Assembly (NCBI RefSeq): GCF_018141545.1
Contig: NZ_CP064356.1
Location: forward strand, 62,001-126,000
DNA length: 64,000 nt
Reading direction: 5' to 3'
Source of the DNA: Miltoncostaea oceani
GTDB lineage: Bacteria > Actinomycetota > Thermoleophilia > Miltoncostaeales > Miltoncostaeaceae
In this document: positions 36,352 to 44,973 of the stretch, in pieces
How the letters are laid out: every line of letters starts with the position of its first letter
Position numbering within the stretch: position 1 is the first letter of the stretch
Notes under the pieces: model-generated
Seen by the model: only the letters and a program-made list of their open reading frames with translations
What the model was told of the DNA's origin: nothing
Database searches by the model: none
Translations under genes and position numbers: made by a program

Positions 36352-36357
36352 TACGAT
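36352..36357 (+). promoter_or_regulatory. -10 box TACGAT, leaderless, for a leader ORF
   Basis: TACGAT, 6 nt (CCGCAC), then GTG at 36364. The GTG opens a short frame leading directly into the sugar phosphotransferase gene. Confidence 0.5.
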
Positions 36358-36363
36358 CCGCAC

Positions 36364-36444
36364 GTGCGATCGGCCTCACATGACGGGTTCGGCGTGAACG
36401 CAGGGGCGACGCCCCGCGGTAGCACGGCGGCCACGTCCGCATGA
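36364..36444 (+). CDS. Leaderless 26-residue leader ORF coupled to the initiating sugar phosphotransferase
   Basis: A GTG 6 nt after TACGAT opens a 26-codon frame (VRSASHDGFGVNAGA..., no Cys, no hydrophobic run). It ends with a TGA that overlaps the ATG of the next gene as ATGA at 36441. Position and overlap indicate ribosomes loading on the leaderless GTG and reinitiating at the glycosylphosphotransferase. The peptide looks like a translation device and shows no similarity that I recognise. It could also act as a regulatory leader peptide. Confidence 0.45.
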   Translation: MRSASHDGFGVNAGATPRGSTAATSA

Positions 36445-37967
36445 CCACCCGGCCCACGCGGCCGGGCGACCCGGGTCCCGTCGCGCCGACGGAGGCCGGC
36501 GACGACCGCCGGCACATGCGCCGCGACTCGCGCTTCCTGCCGATGCTCGCGGGCCCCGCCGGCACCGCGGCGATCCGCCGGGTGTTCTCCGTGGCCGTGC
36601 TCGTCACCCTCGACGTCACCGCCTGCTTCGCCGGCATCTACGCCGCCCTCGCCCTCAAGCTCCTCGTGCAGGACCAGCCCGTCGACGCCGGCGCGATCTG
36701 GGCGGTCGAGCAGAAGGCCCTCCCGCTCGCCGCGACGACGCTCGTCCTCGTCTTCGCGAAGAACCGCCTCTACTCGCCCCGCGAGCAACGCGGGGGAGCC
36801 GCACGGATGCTGTCGTCGGTGACGCTCGCCACCGTCATCGTGCTCGTGGTCGTGCTCGTCGCCGGCTGGCGGTTCGACACCTACTACATCTTCTACGCGT
36901 CCTGGTTCCTGATCGGCGCCTTCGTCGTCGCGCTGCGCTCCAGCTACGACAGCGTCACCGCCCTCGCGCTCGACGCGCTCCACTTCGAGAGGCGCGCCCT
37001 CCTCGTCGGCGCCCCCGCCCTCGTCGCCACCATCGCCGAGAGCCTCGAACGCTCCGAGAGCCGCCAGGGCGTCCCCTACCGGGTCGTCGGCCGCCACCAG
37101 CTCACCGCCGGCCTCGGGCGCGAGGCGCTCGCCGGCCCCGCCGCCGACCTGCGCGAAGCCCTCGACCCCGCCGCCGTGGACGAGGTCATCCTCACCGGCT
37201 GGGCGGGCGAGGACGGCCCCGTCCTCGAGCTCCTCGACATCTGCCGCCGCCGTGGCCTGCCCGTCCGGCTCGCGCCGACGACCGCCGAGCTGCTGTCGCA
37301 CTCCGTGCAGGCCGTCCCCGCCCCCGGCCTGCCCCTGTTCGACCTCCGGCCACCGGTCCTCGGCGGCGCCGAGTTCCTCGCCAAGCGCGCCTTCGACCTG
37401 GTCGCCGCCTCGGTCATCGGCATCCTCGTCTCACCGGTCCTGCTGATCGCGGCCCTCGCGATCCGCCTCGACGACCGCGGCCCCGTCATCCACCGCAGCC
37501 GCCGCGTCGGGGTCGACGAGCAGGAGTTCGACTGCCTCAAGCTCCGGACGATGCGCCTCGGGGCCGAGGGCGAACAGGACGACCTGGAGCACGCGAACGA
37601 GGCCGACGGGCCGCTCTTCAAGATCCGCGACGACCCGCGGGTCACCCGCGTCGGTCGTGTCCTGCGCCGGCTCTCGATCGACGAGCTGCCCCAGCTGTGG
37701 AACGTCCTGCGCGGGGAGATGTCCCTCGTCGGCCCGCGGCCGCTGCCGCGCCGCGACTTCGAGCGCCTCGACGACCTCCACAAGAAGCGCTACCTCGTCC
37801 TGCCCGGCGTCACCGGCCTGTGGCAGGTGAGCGGGCGCAGCGACCTCTCCTTCGACGAGCTCGTCCGGCTCGACTTCTACTACATCGAGACGTGGTCGAT
37901 CTGGCTCGACCTGACGATCATGGCCCGCACCATCCCCGTGGTCCTGGGACGCCGGGGGGCCTACTGA
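36441..37967 (+). CDS. Polyprenyl glycosylphosphotransferase (initiating sugar transferase)
   Basis: A 508-residue membrane enzyme. Four or five N-terminal helices (about 45-170) and a nucleotide-binding-like domain lead to the bacterial sugar transferase domain from about residue 310: KRAFDLVAASVIGILVSPVLLIAALAIRLDDRGP, CLKLRTMR, DDPRVTRVGRVLRRLSIDELPQLWNVLRGEMSLVGPRP, PGVTGLWQVSGRS, DFYYIETWSIWLDL. It transfers a sugar-1-phosphate to undecaprenyl phosphate and so starts repeat-unit synthesis. Coupled by ATGA to the short leader ORF. The helper glycosyltransferases follow in the operon. Confidence 0.92.
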   Translation: MTTRPTRPGDPGPVAPTEAGDDRRHMRRDSRFLPMLAGPAGTAAIRRVFSVAVLVTLDVTACFAGIYAALALKLLVQDQPVDAGAIWAVEQKALPLAATTLVLVFAKNRLYSPREQRGGAARMLSSVTLATVIVLVVVLVAGWRFDTYYIFYASWFLIGAFVVALRSSYDSVTALALDALHFERRALLVGAPALVATIAESLERSESRQGVPYRVVGRHQLTAGLGREALAGPAADLREALDPAAVDEVILTGWAGEDGPVLELLDICRRRGLPVRLAPTTAELLSHSVQAVPAPGLPLFDLRPPVLGGAEFLAKRAFDLVAASVIGILVSPVLLIAALAIRLDDRGPVIHRSRRVGVDEQEFDCLKLRTMRLGAEGEQDDLEHANEADGPLFKIRDDPRVTRVGRVLRRLSIDELPQLWNVLRGEMSLVGPRPLPRRDFERLDDLHKKRYLVLPGVTGLWQVSGRSDLSFDELVRLDFYYIETWSIWLDLTIMARTIPVVLGRRGAY

Positions 37968-38284
37968 CCCCCCCGCCCCCACCCGACGACGCCGTCGCCG
38001 GCGCGGGCCCGGAACCCGACCCCGACCGCCTCCTGATCGAGCTGCGGCGCGCCGGCGGGGAACCACCCCTCGCACCCCTGCGGCTGGCCGAGCCCGCCGC
38101 GTCGGCGCGGTCCGGGCCCGCCGGGCGGGTCGTCTCCGGGGCCCGCCGCGCCGTGCTGCGCCTCATCACGCCGGCGCTCGCCGACCTCCTCGGTCAGCTC
38201 GAGCGCGACCGCCACCGCCTGCGGGCCGAGATCGCGCGCCTGGAGCGGCGGGTCGCCGACCTGGAGCGCGGCGCCGGGCACTAG
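37964..38284 (+). CDS. Small coiled-coil protein, stand-alone relative of a methyltransferase N-terminus
   Basis: About 106 residues, Pro-rich start then ARRAVLRLITPALADLLGQLERDRHRLRAEIARLERRVADLERGAG, a basic amphipathic stretch and a C-terminal coiled coil. The pattern (DRLLIELRRAG..., VxxxxRRAVLRL, LADLL...Q) resembles the N-terminal part of the methyltransferase at 4492-5688. No ATG/GTG/TTG fits. A CTG at 37964 overlaps the previous stop as CTGA, like the gene at 7720. Stop and next GTG overlap by 1 base (TAGTG). Possibly a scaffold for glycan enzymes; no function recognised. Confidence 0.5.
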   Translation: MTPPPPPDDAVAGAGPEPDPDRLLIELRRAGGEPPLAPLRLAEPAASARSGPAGRVVSGARRAVLRLITPALADLLGQLERDRHRLRAEIARLERRVADLERGAGH

Positions 38285-39459
38285 TGCGCGTCGCGTTCGT
38301 CGTCCAGCGCTACGGGGAGGAGGTCGCCGGCGGCGCCGAGGGCCTCTGCCGCTCCACCGCCCACGCACTCGCCGCCCGCGGCGAGGACATCGAGGTCTAC
38401 ACCACCACCGCCCGCGACTACCTCACGTGGGCGCCCCACTACGCGCCCGGCACCACCCGCGACGGGGACGTCGTCGTCCACCGGTTCGACGCCGACCCGC
38501 CCGACCCGGCGCGCAACGCCGCCCTCGCCCGCGAACTCGCCCTCGGCCGCGGCGACGACGCCCTCGAACGCGCCTGGGCACGCGCCCAGGGCCCCGTCGT
38601 CCCCGGGATGCTGCGCATGCTCGCCGGCGCCCGGGCCCGCCACGAGGCGCTCGCCCTCTGGACCTACCTGTACGCGACCACCCAGCTCGCGATGCCCCTC
38701 GCCCCCGAGCGCTCCGTCCTCGTCCCCCTCGCACACGACGAGCCGATGCTGCGCTTCGGCCTCACCCGCGGCCTCGTGTCCCTCGCCGCCGGGCTCGCCT
38801 TCATGACCCCCGAGGAGCGGCGCCTCGTCGACGACCTCCACGGGGTGGGGTCACGTCCCGAGGCGGTCGTCGGGGCCGGCATCGACCCCGCACCGCCCGG
38901 CGACGCGGCCGCCGCCCGCGCCGCCCTCCGCCTGCCGGCGCGCTTCGCCCTCTACCTCGGGCGCGTCGACCCGGCGAAGGGCCTCGACGCCCTCGTGCGC
39001 GCCCACGGTCGCTACCGGGCGGCGGGCGGACCGCTCGGGCTGGTCCTCGCGGGACGGCCGGCGGGTGCGATGGCGCTGCCCGACTGGGTCGTCACCACCG
39101 GCTTCGTCGACGACGCGACGCGGGCGGGCCTGCTCGCGGCGTCCGAGATCGTCGTGCTGCCCTCCCCGCACGAGAGCCTCTCCCTCGTCGCCCTCGAGGC
39201 CTGGAGCCACGGACGCCCGACGCTGGCGACCGCCCGGTCCGACGTCCTCGCCGGGCAGACGGCCCGCTCCGGGGGAGGCCTGCTCTACGTGGACGCCCCC
39301 ACCTACGCCCGCCAGCTCTCCCGCCTCGCGTCGGACCCGGACCTCCGGGCGACCCTCGGTGCCACCGGCGCCCGCTGGACCGCCGGACACACCTGGGACG
39401 CCTGCGCCCGCCGCTGGCGCGGCCTCCTCGCCCGGGTGCGCGCCCCCCTCACCCGCTAG
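38284..39459 (+). CDS. GT4-family glycosyltransferase, VVQRYG type
   Basis: A 391-residue GT-B enzyme, the closest paralog of the gene at 1068-2276: VAFVVQRYGEEVAGGAEGL, YTTTARDYLTWAPHYAPG, LYLGRVDPAKGLDALVRAHGRYRA, and [21 protein letters not shown] with the E-x7-E motif. Last gene of the second polysaccharide operon. GTG start in the stop codon of the previous gene. The gene is followed at once by the tandem palindromic repeat array. Confidence 0.84.
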   Translation: MRVAFVVQRYGEEVAGGAEGLCRSTAHALAARGEDIEVYTTTARDYLTWAPHYAPGTTRDGDVVVHRFDADPPDPARNAALARELALGRGDDALERAWARAQGPVVPGMLRMLAGARARHEALALWTYLYATTQLAMPLAPERSVLVPLAHDEPMLRFGLTRGLVSLAAGLAFMTPEERRLVDDLHGVGSRPEAVVGAGIDPAPPGDAAAARAALRLPARFALYLGRVDPAKGLDALVRAHGRYRAAGGPLGLVLAGRPAGAMALPDWVVTTGFVDDATRAGLLAASEIVVLPSPHESLSLVALEAWSHGRPTLATARSDVLAGQTARSGGGLLYVDAPTYARQLSRLASDPDLRATLGATGARWTAGHTWDACARRWRGLLARVRAPLTR

Positions 39460-39485
39460 CCCCCCGCCGGGCGGCCGAGGCCCGG

Positions 39486-39623
39486 GTCCAATTGGACCAC
39501 GCCCCCGGGTCCAAATGGGCCAGGACCCCGCGTCCAAATGAACCAGGACCCCACGTCCAAGTGGACCACGACGGCGGGTCCGAATGGACCTCGCCCCCGC
39601 GTCCACGTGGACCTCAGCCGAGG
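39486..39623. repeat. Tandem array of six 23-bp units, each with a palindromic core
   Basis: GTCC starts recur at 39486, 39509, 39532, 39555, 39578 and 39601, exactly 23 bp apart. Each unit begins with a 12-bp dyad, consensus GTCCANNTGGAC, perfect apart from the central NN pair in units 1, 4 and 6 (GTCCAATTGGAC, GTCCAAGTGGAC, GTCCACGTGGAC). Then come CC and a GC-rich spacer. GTCC, TG and CC of the core are invariant in all six while the spacer varies. The array lies between two convergent genes and its last unit contains the stop codon of the DNA glycosylase. The period is not a multiple of three. It could be a set of operator sites, a bidirectional terminator array or an expanded minisatellite. 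Confidence 0.85.
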
Positions 39624-40507
39624 CCGGTGTCCCGCTGCCAGGCGCGGAGGGTCGCCCAGGCGAGGACGAGCCCCCGGAAGTCCCCGGCGGGGGCGATGCG
39701 GGCGGCGACCTGGGTCGGCGTGGGCCGGACGCCGTCGAACCACGCCTCCCGCGCGACCCGGATGGTGGCGGAGTCGATCGACGGCCGGTCGTAGTGCCCC
39801 ATCAGCAGGATGATGGAACCCGCGGTGGAGGGGCCGATGCCGCGGAGGGCGAGCAGGCCGGCGAAGGCGCGGTCGACGTCGCCGGCCCGGGAGTCGGCCT
39901 CGATCTCGGCGAGGCGGCCGTCGATCGCGGCGCGGGCGGCGTCGGTGATGGCGGGCGCCCGGTACCCGACCCGACCCACGTCGCGGAGGTGGTCCTCCCC
40001 GGCGCGCAGCACCGCCGCCGGGTCGGGGAAGGCGCCGTCGCGGCCGAGCCCGGCGATCCGGTTGATGCAGCCGACGGCCTGACGCCACGTCGTGTTCGTC
40101 CCGCAGATCCCCTTCAGGACGTCCTCGAACAACGACGCGCCCGCCAGCATCCGCCCGCCGCCGTACGCCGCGAGGTCACCGGCCAGGCCGGGGTCGACCG
40201 CCGCGGCGGCCTCCGCGAAGCCGTCGAGGTCGGCGTCGAGCTGCAGCATCCGCCGTACGCACGCCGACGCGAGGTCCCGCGCGGCACCGTCGAGGGGGAC
40301 GGACGGCCGCACCGAAACGCCCCCGTCGCGCGGGGCGATCGCCAGGGTCACGGCGTGCCCGTCGAGGGGCTCCACCCGGTCGAGGCGGCCCTCGCCGCCG
40401 TCGTCCCAGCGGAACGGCGCGGTCTGGAACCAGCCGTGGCTCACCGCGACGGCCCGGAGGCGGAAGGGCCCCCGGGCGTCGAGCTCGAGCGGGTCGGCGG
40501 CGTCCAT
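39614..40507 (-). CDS. DNA-3-methyladenine glycosylase / HhH-GPD family protein
   Basis: A 297-residue base-excision-repair glycosylase. The HhH-GPD domain occupies about residues 115-275: SLFEDVLKGICGTNTTWRQAVGCINRI, the helix-hairpin-helix FAGLLALRGIGPSTAGSIILLMGHYDRPSIDSATI with its Gly-rich hairpin and the catalytic Asp (PSID). The N-terminal beta domain is AlkA/OGG-like. It would remove damaged bases and leave an abasic site. Start ATG 40507, 71 bp after glnA. The glnA terminator hairpin lies between; no promoter of its own is obvious. Confidence 0.8.
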   Translation of the reverse strand: MDAADPLELDARGPFRLRAVAVSHGWFQTAPFRWDDGGEGRLDRVEPLDGHAVTLAIAPRDGGVSVRPSVPLDGAARDLASACVRRMLQLDADLDGFAEAAAAVDPGLAGDLAAYGGGRMLAGASLFEDVLKGICGTNTTWRQAVGCINRIAGLGRDGAFPDPAAVLRAGEDHLRDVGRVGYRAPAITDAARAAIDGRLAEIEADSRAGDVDRAFAGLLALRGIGPSTAGSIILLMGHYDRPSIDSATIRVAREAWFDGVRPTPTQVAARIAPAGDFRGLVLAWATLRAWQRDTGLG

Positions 40508-40529
40508 CGGTGGAGGCTCCCAGAACGGA

Positions 40530-40564
40530 GACGGCCCCGTCCACCGGTGGCGGACGGGGCCGTC
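40530..40564 (-). terminator. Strong hairpin after the glutamine synthetase gene
   Basis: A perfect 13-bp stem, GACGGCCCCGTCC at 40530-40542 and its complement at 40552-40564, with a 9-nt loop. No T-tract follows in the minus direction, so it may attenuate, not fully stop, transcription into the glycosylase gene. Confidence 0.65.
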
Positions 40565-40578
40565 GGCGCCGCGCGGCG

Positions 40579-42738
40579 CTACTTGATGAAGAGCATCTCC
40601 GAGTACCGCGGGAGCGGCCACAGGTCGTCGGCGACCGTGCGCTCCAGCTGGTCGGCGATCTCCCGGACCTCGTTCATGGCCGTCATGACCGTGTCCCGCA
40701 TGTACACCGCCTCGTCCATGAGGTCGGTCGGGTGGTTCTCGTCCAGGTTGGCGGTCTGGAGGGTCTTGATCGCCTTCGTGAACGCCGTCACCAGATCGAG
40801 GGTCTCCTTCGCGAGCGCGGTCAGACCGACGCCCTTCAGGATCGTGATGTGGCGGGCCGCGGCCGGCAGCAGCATCGTCGCGGCGATGTCCGCGGCCGTC
40901 TCGGCCTCGATGTTCAGCTTGATCACGTACTGCTCGAGGGCGACCTCGTAGCGGGCGTGCAGCTCCCGCTCGTCCAGCACCGCGTAGTTGCTGAACACCG
41001 ACTGGGAGCGCTCGCTGATCAGCTGCGGCAGGGCGTCCGGCGTCGTCCGCAGGTTGAGGAGGCCGCGCTTCGCCGCCTCGTCGTGCCACTCCTGCGAGTA
41101 GCCGTCGCCGTCGAAGACCACCTTGCCGGCGGTCTTGTAGGTCGCGGCGATGACCTCGCCGAGGGCCTCCTCGAACGACTTGCCCGGCTTCTTCTTCGTG
41201 CCGGCCATCTTCGACTCGATGTCCTCGCACAGGCTGTCGATCGCCTCCGCGACGATCGTGTTGAGGACTGTGTTCGCGAGGCTTGGCGACTGGTTCGACC
41301 CGAGCGCGCGGAACTCGAACCGGTTGCCGGTGAAGGCGAACGGGCTCGTGCGGTTGCGGTCGCCGGTGTCGCGCGGCAGGTCCGGCAGCACGTGCGCGCC
41401 GAGGTTCATCACCTCGCGGGCCACGCTCACGGCGGGCTCGCCCGCGGCGATCGCCGTGAACACGTCCTCCAGCTCGCGGCCGAGGAAGATCGAGATGATC
41501 GCCGGCGGGGCCTCGTTCGCCCCGAGCCGGTGGTCCTGGCCCGCGCTCGCGATCGACGCCCGCAGCAGCCCTTGGTGCGTGTACACCGCCGAGATGACGG
41601 CGGTCGCGAAGAACAGGAACTGCAGGTTGTCGTGCGGCGTGTCGCCCGGGTCGAGGAGGTTCGCCTCGTCCGTGCTCATCGACCAGTTGTTGTGCTTGCC
41701 CGAGCCGTTCACGCCCGCGAACGGCTTCTCGTGCAGGAGGCAGACCATGCCGTAGCGGCGGGCGACGTTCTGCATCACCTGCATGCAGAGCTGCTGGTGG
41801 TCGGTCCCGACGTTGGAGTTCTCGAAGATCGGCGCGACCTCGTACTGCGCCGGCGCGACCTCGTTGTGGCGGGTCTTGATCGGCACGCCGAGCTTCGCCA
41901 GCTCCTGCTCGATCTCGAGCATGTAGGCGAGCACCCGCTCCGGGATCGACCCGAAGTAGTGGTCGTCGAGCTGCTGGCCCTTCGCCGGCTTCGCGCCGAA
42001 CAGCGTCCGGCCCGTCGCGACCAGGTCGGGGCGCTGGTAGAAGAACTGCTCGTCGATCAGGAAGTACTCCTGCTCCGGCCCGATCGTCGTGTAGACGCGC
42101 GGCGTGACGGTGTCGCCGAAGAGGCGGAGCGCCCGCAGCGCCGACTTGTTCAGCGCGCTCATCGAGCGGAGCAGCGGGATCTTCTGGTCGAGCGCCTCAC
42201 CCGTCCACGACGCGAAGGCCGTCGGGATGCAGAGGTACGCGCCGTTCGGGTTCTCCAGCACGAACGCGGGGCTCGTGGGGTCCCAGGCGGTGTAGCCGCG
42301 GGCCTCGAACGTGGCGCGGATGCCGCCGCTCGGGAAGCTCGACGCGTCGGGCTCGCCGCGGACCAGCTCCTTGCCGGTGAACTGGGCGAGGGCGGTGCCG
42401 TCGCCGACCGGGCCGAAGAAGGAGTCGTGCTTCTCGGCGGTGGACCCCGTGAGCGGCTGGAACCAGTGGGTGTAGTGCGTGGCGCCCTTCTCGAGGGCCC
42501 AGTCCTTCATCGCGAGGGCGACGGCGTCCGCGAGGCCGGGGTCGAGGGGCTCGCCACGGTCGATCGTGGCCTGGAGCTGACGGAAGATCGCCTTCGGCAG
42601 ACGCTGGCGCTGCTCGTCGGGACCGAAGACGTTCGCACCGTAGATCGAGGTGCCGGGGATGGTCAGGTCGCCGGTGCCGATCGAGCCGTTGGGGCTCCAC
42701 TGGGCGGCGACGACGTTGCTCTCTCGAACTCTCGGCAT
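40579..42738 (-). CDS. glnN: Glutamine synthetase type III (GSIII)
   Basis: A 719-residue protein, the usual length of the GSIII family, against about 450 for type I. Identifying stretches are [19 protein letters not shown], the [26 protein letters not shown] region with active-site residues, [16 protein letters not shown], and [21 protein letters not shown]. It makes glutamine from glutamate and ammonia. Start ATG 42738 with a GGAGGG ribosome site and a TATCAT -10 box 43 nt upstream. It is divergent from a PucR regulator, a likely control link. The C-terminal region is long, as usual for GSIII. Confidence 0.92.
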   Translation of the reverse strand: MPRVRESNVVAAQWSPNGSIGTGDLTIPGTSIYGANVFGPDEQRQRLPKAIFRQLQATIDRGEPLDPGLADAVALAMKDWALEKGATHYTHWFQPLTGSTAEKHDSFFGPVGDGTALAQFTGKELVRGEPDASSFPSGGIRATFEARGYTAWDPTSPAFVLENPNGAYLCIPTAFASWTGEALDQKIPLLRSMSALNKSALRALRLFGDTVTPRVYTTIGPEQEYFLIDEQFFYQRPDLVATGRTLFGAKPAKGQQLDDHYFGSIPERVLAYMLEIEQELAKLGVPIKTRHNEVAPAQYEVAPIFENSNVGTDHQQLCMQVMQNVARRYGMVCLLHEKPFAGVNGSGKHNNWSMSTDEANLLDPGDTPHDNLQFLFFATAVISAVYTHQGLLRASIASAGQDHRLGANEAPPAIISIFLGRELEDVFTAIAAGEPAVSVAREVMNLGAHVLPDLPRDTGDRNRTSPFAFTGNRFEFRALGSNQSPSLANTVLNTIVAEAIDSLCEDIESKMAGTKKKPGKSFEEALGEVIAATYKTAGKVVFDGDGYSQEWHDEAAKRGLLNLRTTPDALPQLISERSQSVFSNYAVLDERELHARYEVALEQYVIKLNIEAETAADIAATMLLPAAARHITILKGVGLTALAKETLDLVTAFTKAIKTLQTANLDENHPTDLMDEAVYMRDTVMTAMNEVREIADQLERTVADDLWPLPRYSEMLFIK

Positions 42739-42743
42739 GACGC

Positions 42744-42786
42744 GGAGGGCCCTCCTTTTCCTTGGCTCGGGCAGCGCCGGATGATA
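42744..42786 (-). promoter_or_regulatory. glnN leader: palindromic ribosome site and -10 box
   Basis: TATCAT on the minus strand (42786-42781) is the likely -10 box. The ribosome site AAGGAGGG is part of a perfect 12-bp palindrome GGAGGGCCCTCC (42744-42755). The site could pair with its own copy in the leader and reduce ribosome access. Confidence 0.4.
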
Positions 42787-42920
42787 CGACGGGCCCGGGC
42801 GCGGGCGCTTTGTGACCGAGGGCCAAACGCGCCCCCCGATCTTTCGCCGTGTGGACAAACACGCGGCCCCGCCGGACGGTCCGCTTGAAACCGCGCCCGC
42901 AGCCCCCCATTGTCCAGCCG

Positions 42921-44561
42921 GTGACGACGAGAATCGCGCCCGTGACGGGCGCCGACGACAGCACCACCATCGGCGACCTGCTCGGGGTCCCGGCGCTCGA
43001 GGGCGCCCGCGTCGTCCCGTCGGGGGCGGCGGTCACCGCGCGGGTCACCGCGCTGACGCTCATCGACCCCGACGTCCCGCCCGAGGCGGGCGCCCTGATC
43101 GTCTGCCCCGGCGCCCCCCCGGCGTCCGTCCCCGCCGGCGCCGTCGGCGTCGTCTGCCGCACCGCGCCGACCACGCCCCTCGGCGTCCCGGCCCTCGTCC
43201 TGCCCGCCGACGCCACCTGGAGCGCGGTGATCGCCGCCCTCGCGGCCGCCGTCGCCGGGGGACGCAGCGTCACCGAGACCGCCCGCGCCCGCGTCGCCCT
43301 GCGCCGCCCGCTGCTCGAGGGCCGCGGCTACCCCGGCCTGGTCGAGACCGCCTCGGCGATCCTCGGCATGCCCGTCGCGGTCCTCGACGAGTACCTCGAC
43401 GTCCTCGGGGCGAGCGGCCTCGACGGCACGCAGGAGACGTTCCTCGACGAGGCGATCGTGCGGGCCCGCGGCCACGGCCCCGCGTCGATCATCGGCCCCT
43501 TCGTGGAGGAGGGGATGCCGGGGGTGCACCGGGAGCTGATCAACGCCCCGAGCGGCGTCATCGGCGTCCTCGTGGTGTGGTCGCCGTCGGCCCTCGGGGC
43601 GGTGGAGCTCGGCGTCGTCGGCGAGCTCGGCGTCGCGTCGATGCTGGAGCGGGCCCGCGAGGAGGTGCGCACCGAGACCGAGTCGCGGCTGCGCGGGGAC
43701 CTCATCGAGGAGCTGATGGCCGGCGAGATCGTCAGCCGCGAGTCGCTCGTGCGCCGGGCCCGCCACCTCGGCGCCGACCTCTCCGGGGGCGCCGTCGCCC
43801 TCATCGGAAAGCTCCAGGACCCCCACACCGAGGGCCGGGTCATCACCGACCCCCGCCTCGTGCGGCGGTTCCTGCAGCAGGCGCGCGCGGCGATGGACCT
43901 CCACTGGCCCCGCTCGCTCGTCGACTGGAACGAGGGGCGGCTGCTCGCGCTGCTGCCCCCCACGGCGACGGGGAGCGGCGACCCGCCGCGCGACGAGATC
44001 GAGGCCCAGGCGTTCACGCTCGGCAAGCGCCTGCTCGGCGCGACCCGCGAGACGGTCCCCGGCCTCGCGCTCACCCTCGCGCTGTCCCGGTACACGCCGG
44101 AGCCCGAGCGGCTCGGTGTCGCGCTCGACGAGGCCCGCCTCGCCCTCTCGATCGGCGAGCGCCTCGGCCGCGTCGGCGAGGTCGTCACGTTCGAGGAGAC
44201 CGGCACCTACAAGCTCCTCTTCCAGATCTTCGCCGACCGGCCGGAGGAGCTGATCTCCTTCTACGGCCAGACGATCGCGCCGCTCGTGCGGTACGACGAG
44301 CAGTACCAGACGGAGCTGGTGGGCACCCTCGCGACCTACCTCGGCCACGACTGCAACCTCGCGGCCACCGCCAGCACCCTCTACACCCACCGCCACACGG
44401 TGCGGTACCGCCTCGACCGCATCGCGGAGCTGTCGGGCCTCGACATCGCGAAGACCGACGACCGCGAGAAGCTGTCGCTCGGCCTGAAGGCGATGCGCCT
44501 CCTGGGCCGCCGCGTCGCCGCCACCGGCGCCGAGAAGGGCACCCGCCGCCGCGCGAGCTGA
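42921..44561 (+). CDS. PucR-family transcriptional regulator
   Basis: About 546 residues. The N-terminal part ([18 protein letters not shown]) matches the purine-catabolism-regulator-like domain. A GGDEF-like middle region follows, and the C-terminal helix-turn-helix is [41 protein letters not shown]. PucR/CdaR proteins sense metabolites and regulate nearby operons. The glnN gene is divergent, so nitrogen control is likely. Start is uncertain: GTG 42921 is used, with in-frame GTGs at 42849 and 42942 also possible. A hairpin follows the stop codon. Confidence 0.82.
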   Translation: MTTRIAPVTGADDSTTIGDLLGVPALEGARVVPSGAAVTARVTALTLIDPDVPPEAGALIVCPGAPPASVPAGAVGVVCRTAPTTPLGVPALVLPADATWSAVIAALAAAVAGGRSVTETARARVALRRPLLEGRGYPGLVETASAILGMPVAVLDEYLDVLGASGLDGTQETFLDEAIVRARGHGPASIIGPFVEEGMPGVHRELINAPSGVIGVLVVWSPSALGAVELGVVGELGVASMLERAREEVRTETESRLRGDLIEELMAGEIVSRESLVRRARHLGADLSGGAVALIGKLQDPHTEGRVITDPRLVRRFLQQARAAMDLHWPRSLVDWNEGRLLALLPPTATGSGDPPRDEIEAQAFTLGKRLLGATRETVPGLALTLALSRYTPEPERLGVALDEARLALSIGERLGRVGEVVTFEETGTYKLLFQIFADRPEELISFYGQTIAPLVRYDEQYQTELVGTLATYLGHDCNLAATASTLYTHRHTVRYRLDRIAELSGLDIAKTDDREKLSLGLKAMRLLGRRVAATGAEKGTRRRAS

Positions 44562-44565
44562 GCGC

Positions 44566-44586
44566 CGCGGGACGACCCGTCCCGCG
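44566..44586 (+). terminator. Hairpin after the pucR-like gene
   Basis: A perfect 9-bp stem (CGCGGGACG, loop ACC, CGTCCCGCG), 4 bp after the stop codon. There is no T-tract, which is common in very GC-rich genomes. Confidence 0.55.
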
Positions 44587-44596
44587 TCCCGTGCGC

Positions 44597-44602
44597 TACC
44601 CT
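44597..44602 (+). promoter_or_regulatory. -10 box TACCCT, leaderless
   Basis: TACCCT is 5 nt before a GTG at 44608 and 8 nt before an ATG at 44611. Either could be the first base of the mRNA's coding part. Confidence 0.5.
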
Positions 44603-44610
44603 GGATCGTG

Positions 44611-44973
44611 ATGGAGGGGGCGATCCACCGACCGACGCGCGGCGAGCCGATGCGCTGCCCCGCCTGCGGCACCCGGTTGGTGGAGCTGGAGCGCAGCGAG
44701 GTCCTGATCGACGCGTGCCCCGAGTGCCGCGGCGTGTGGATGGACCGCGGTGAGCTCGACCGGATCCTCGACCGCGAGCGTCGCGCCGCCTCGGGCGTCC
44801 GCGACGACGACGAGGACTTCTTCGCCGAGATGGAGGGGCGCCGCGGCGCCGACCGCCGTCCCGCCGGGCGCGCCACCGCCCCGCCGCCGCCGCGCGACCA
44901 CGAGGACGAGCGCACCGACAAGAAGCGCCGCCGCCGCGGCATGCTCGAGGACCTCTTCGACTTCGACTTCTAG
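44611..44973 (+). CDS. Small zinc-ribbon protein (zf-TFIIB type)
   Basis: About 120 residues. The zinc ribbon MRCPACGTRLVELERSEVLIDACPECRGVWMDRGELDRIL fits the zf-TFIIB domain, with two CxxC pairs. The rest is disordered: charged, Pro/Arg-rich, and ending with an acidic aromatic tail (MLEDLFDFDF). Function of such small proteins is not established. Start ATG 44611, or GTG one codon earlier. Its stop shares bases with the stop of the convergent pabC-like gene (CTAG). Confidence 0.7.
   Translation: MEGAIHRPTRGEPMRCPACGTRLVELERSEVLIDACPECRGVWMDRGELDRILDRERRAASGVRDDDEDFFAEMEGRRGADRRPAGRATAPPPPRDHEDERTDKKRRRRGMLEDLFDFDF

Noticed and set aside
39486-39623. Tandem array considered as a CRISPR array
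   Set aside because: Units are directly adjacent at a fixed 23 bp, the intervening GC-rich part is only 10-11 bp and partly shared, and there are no cas genes.
39540-39794. Proline-rich open frames across the tandem array
   Set aside because: The 23-bp period shifts frame at every unit and the frames continue from neighbouring genes without their own start signals.
44970-44973. CTAG shared by two convergent stop codons considered as a special signal
   Set aside because: The two TAG stops simply overlap; no further structure supports a function.
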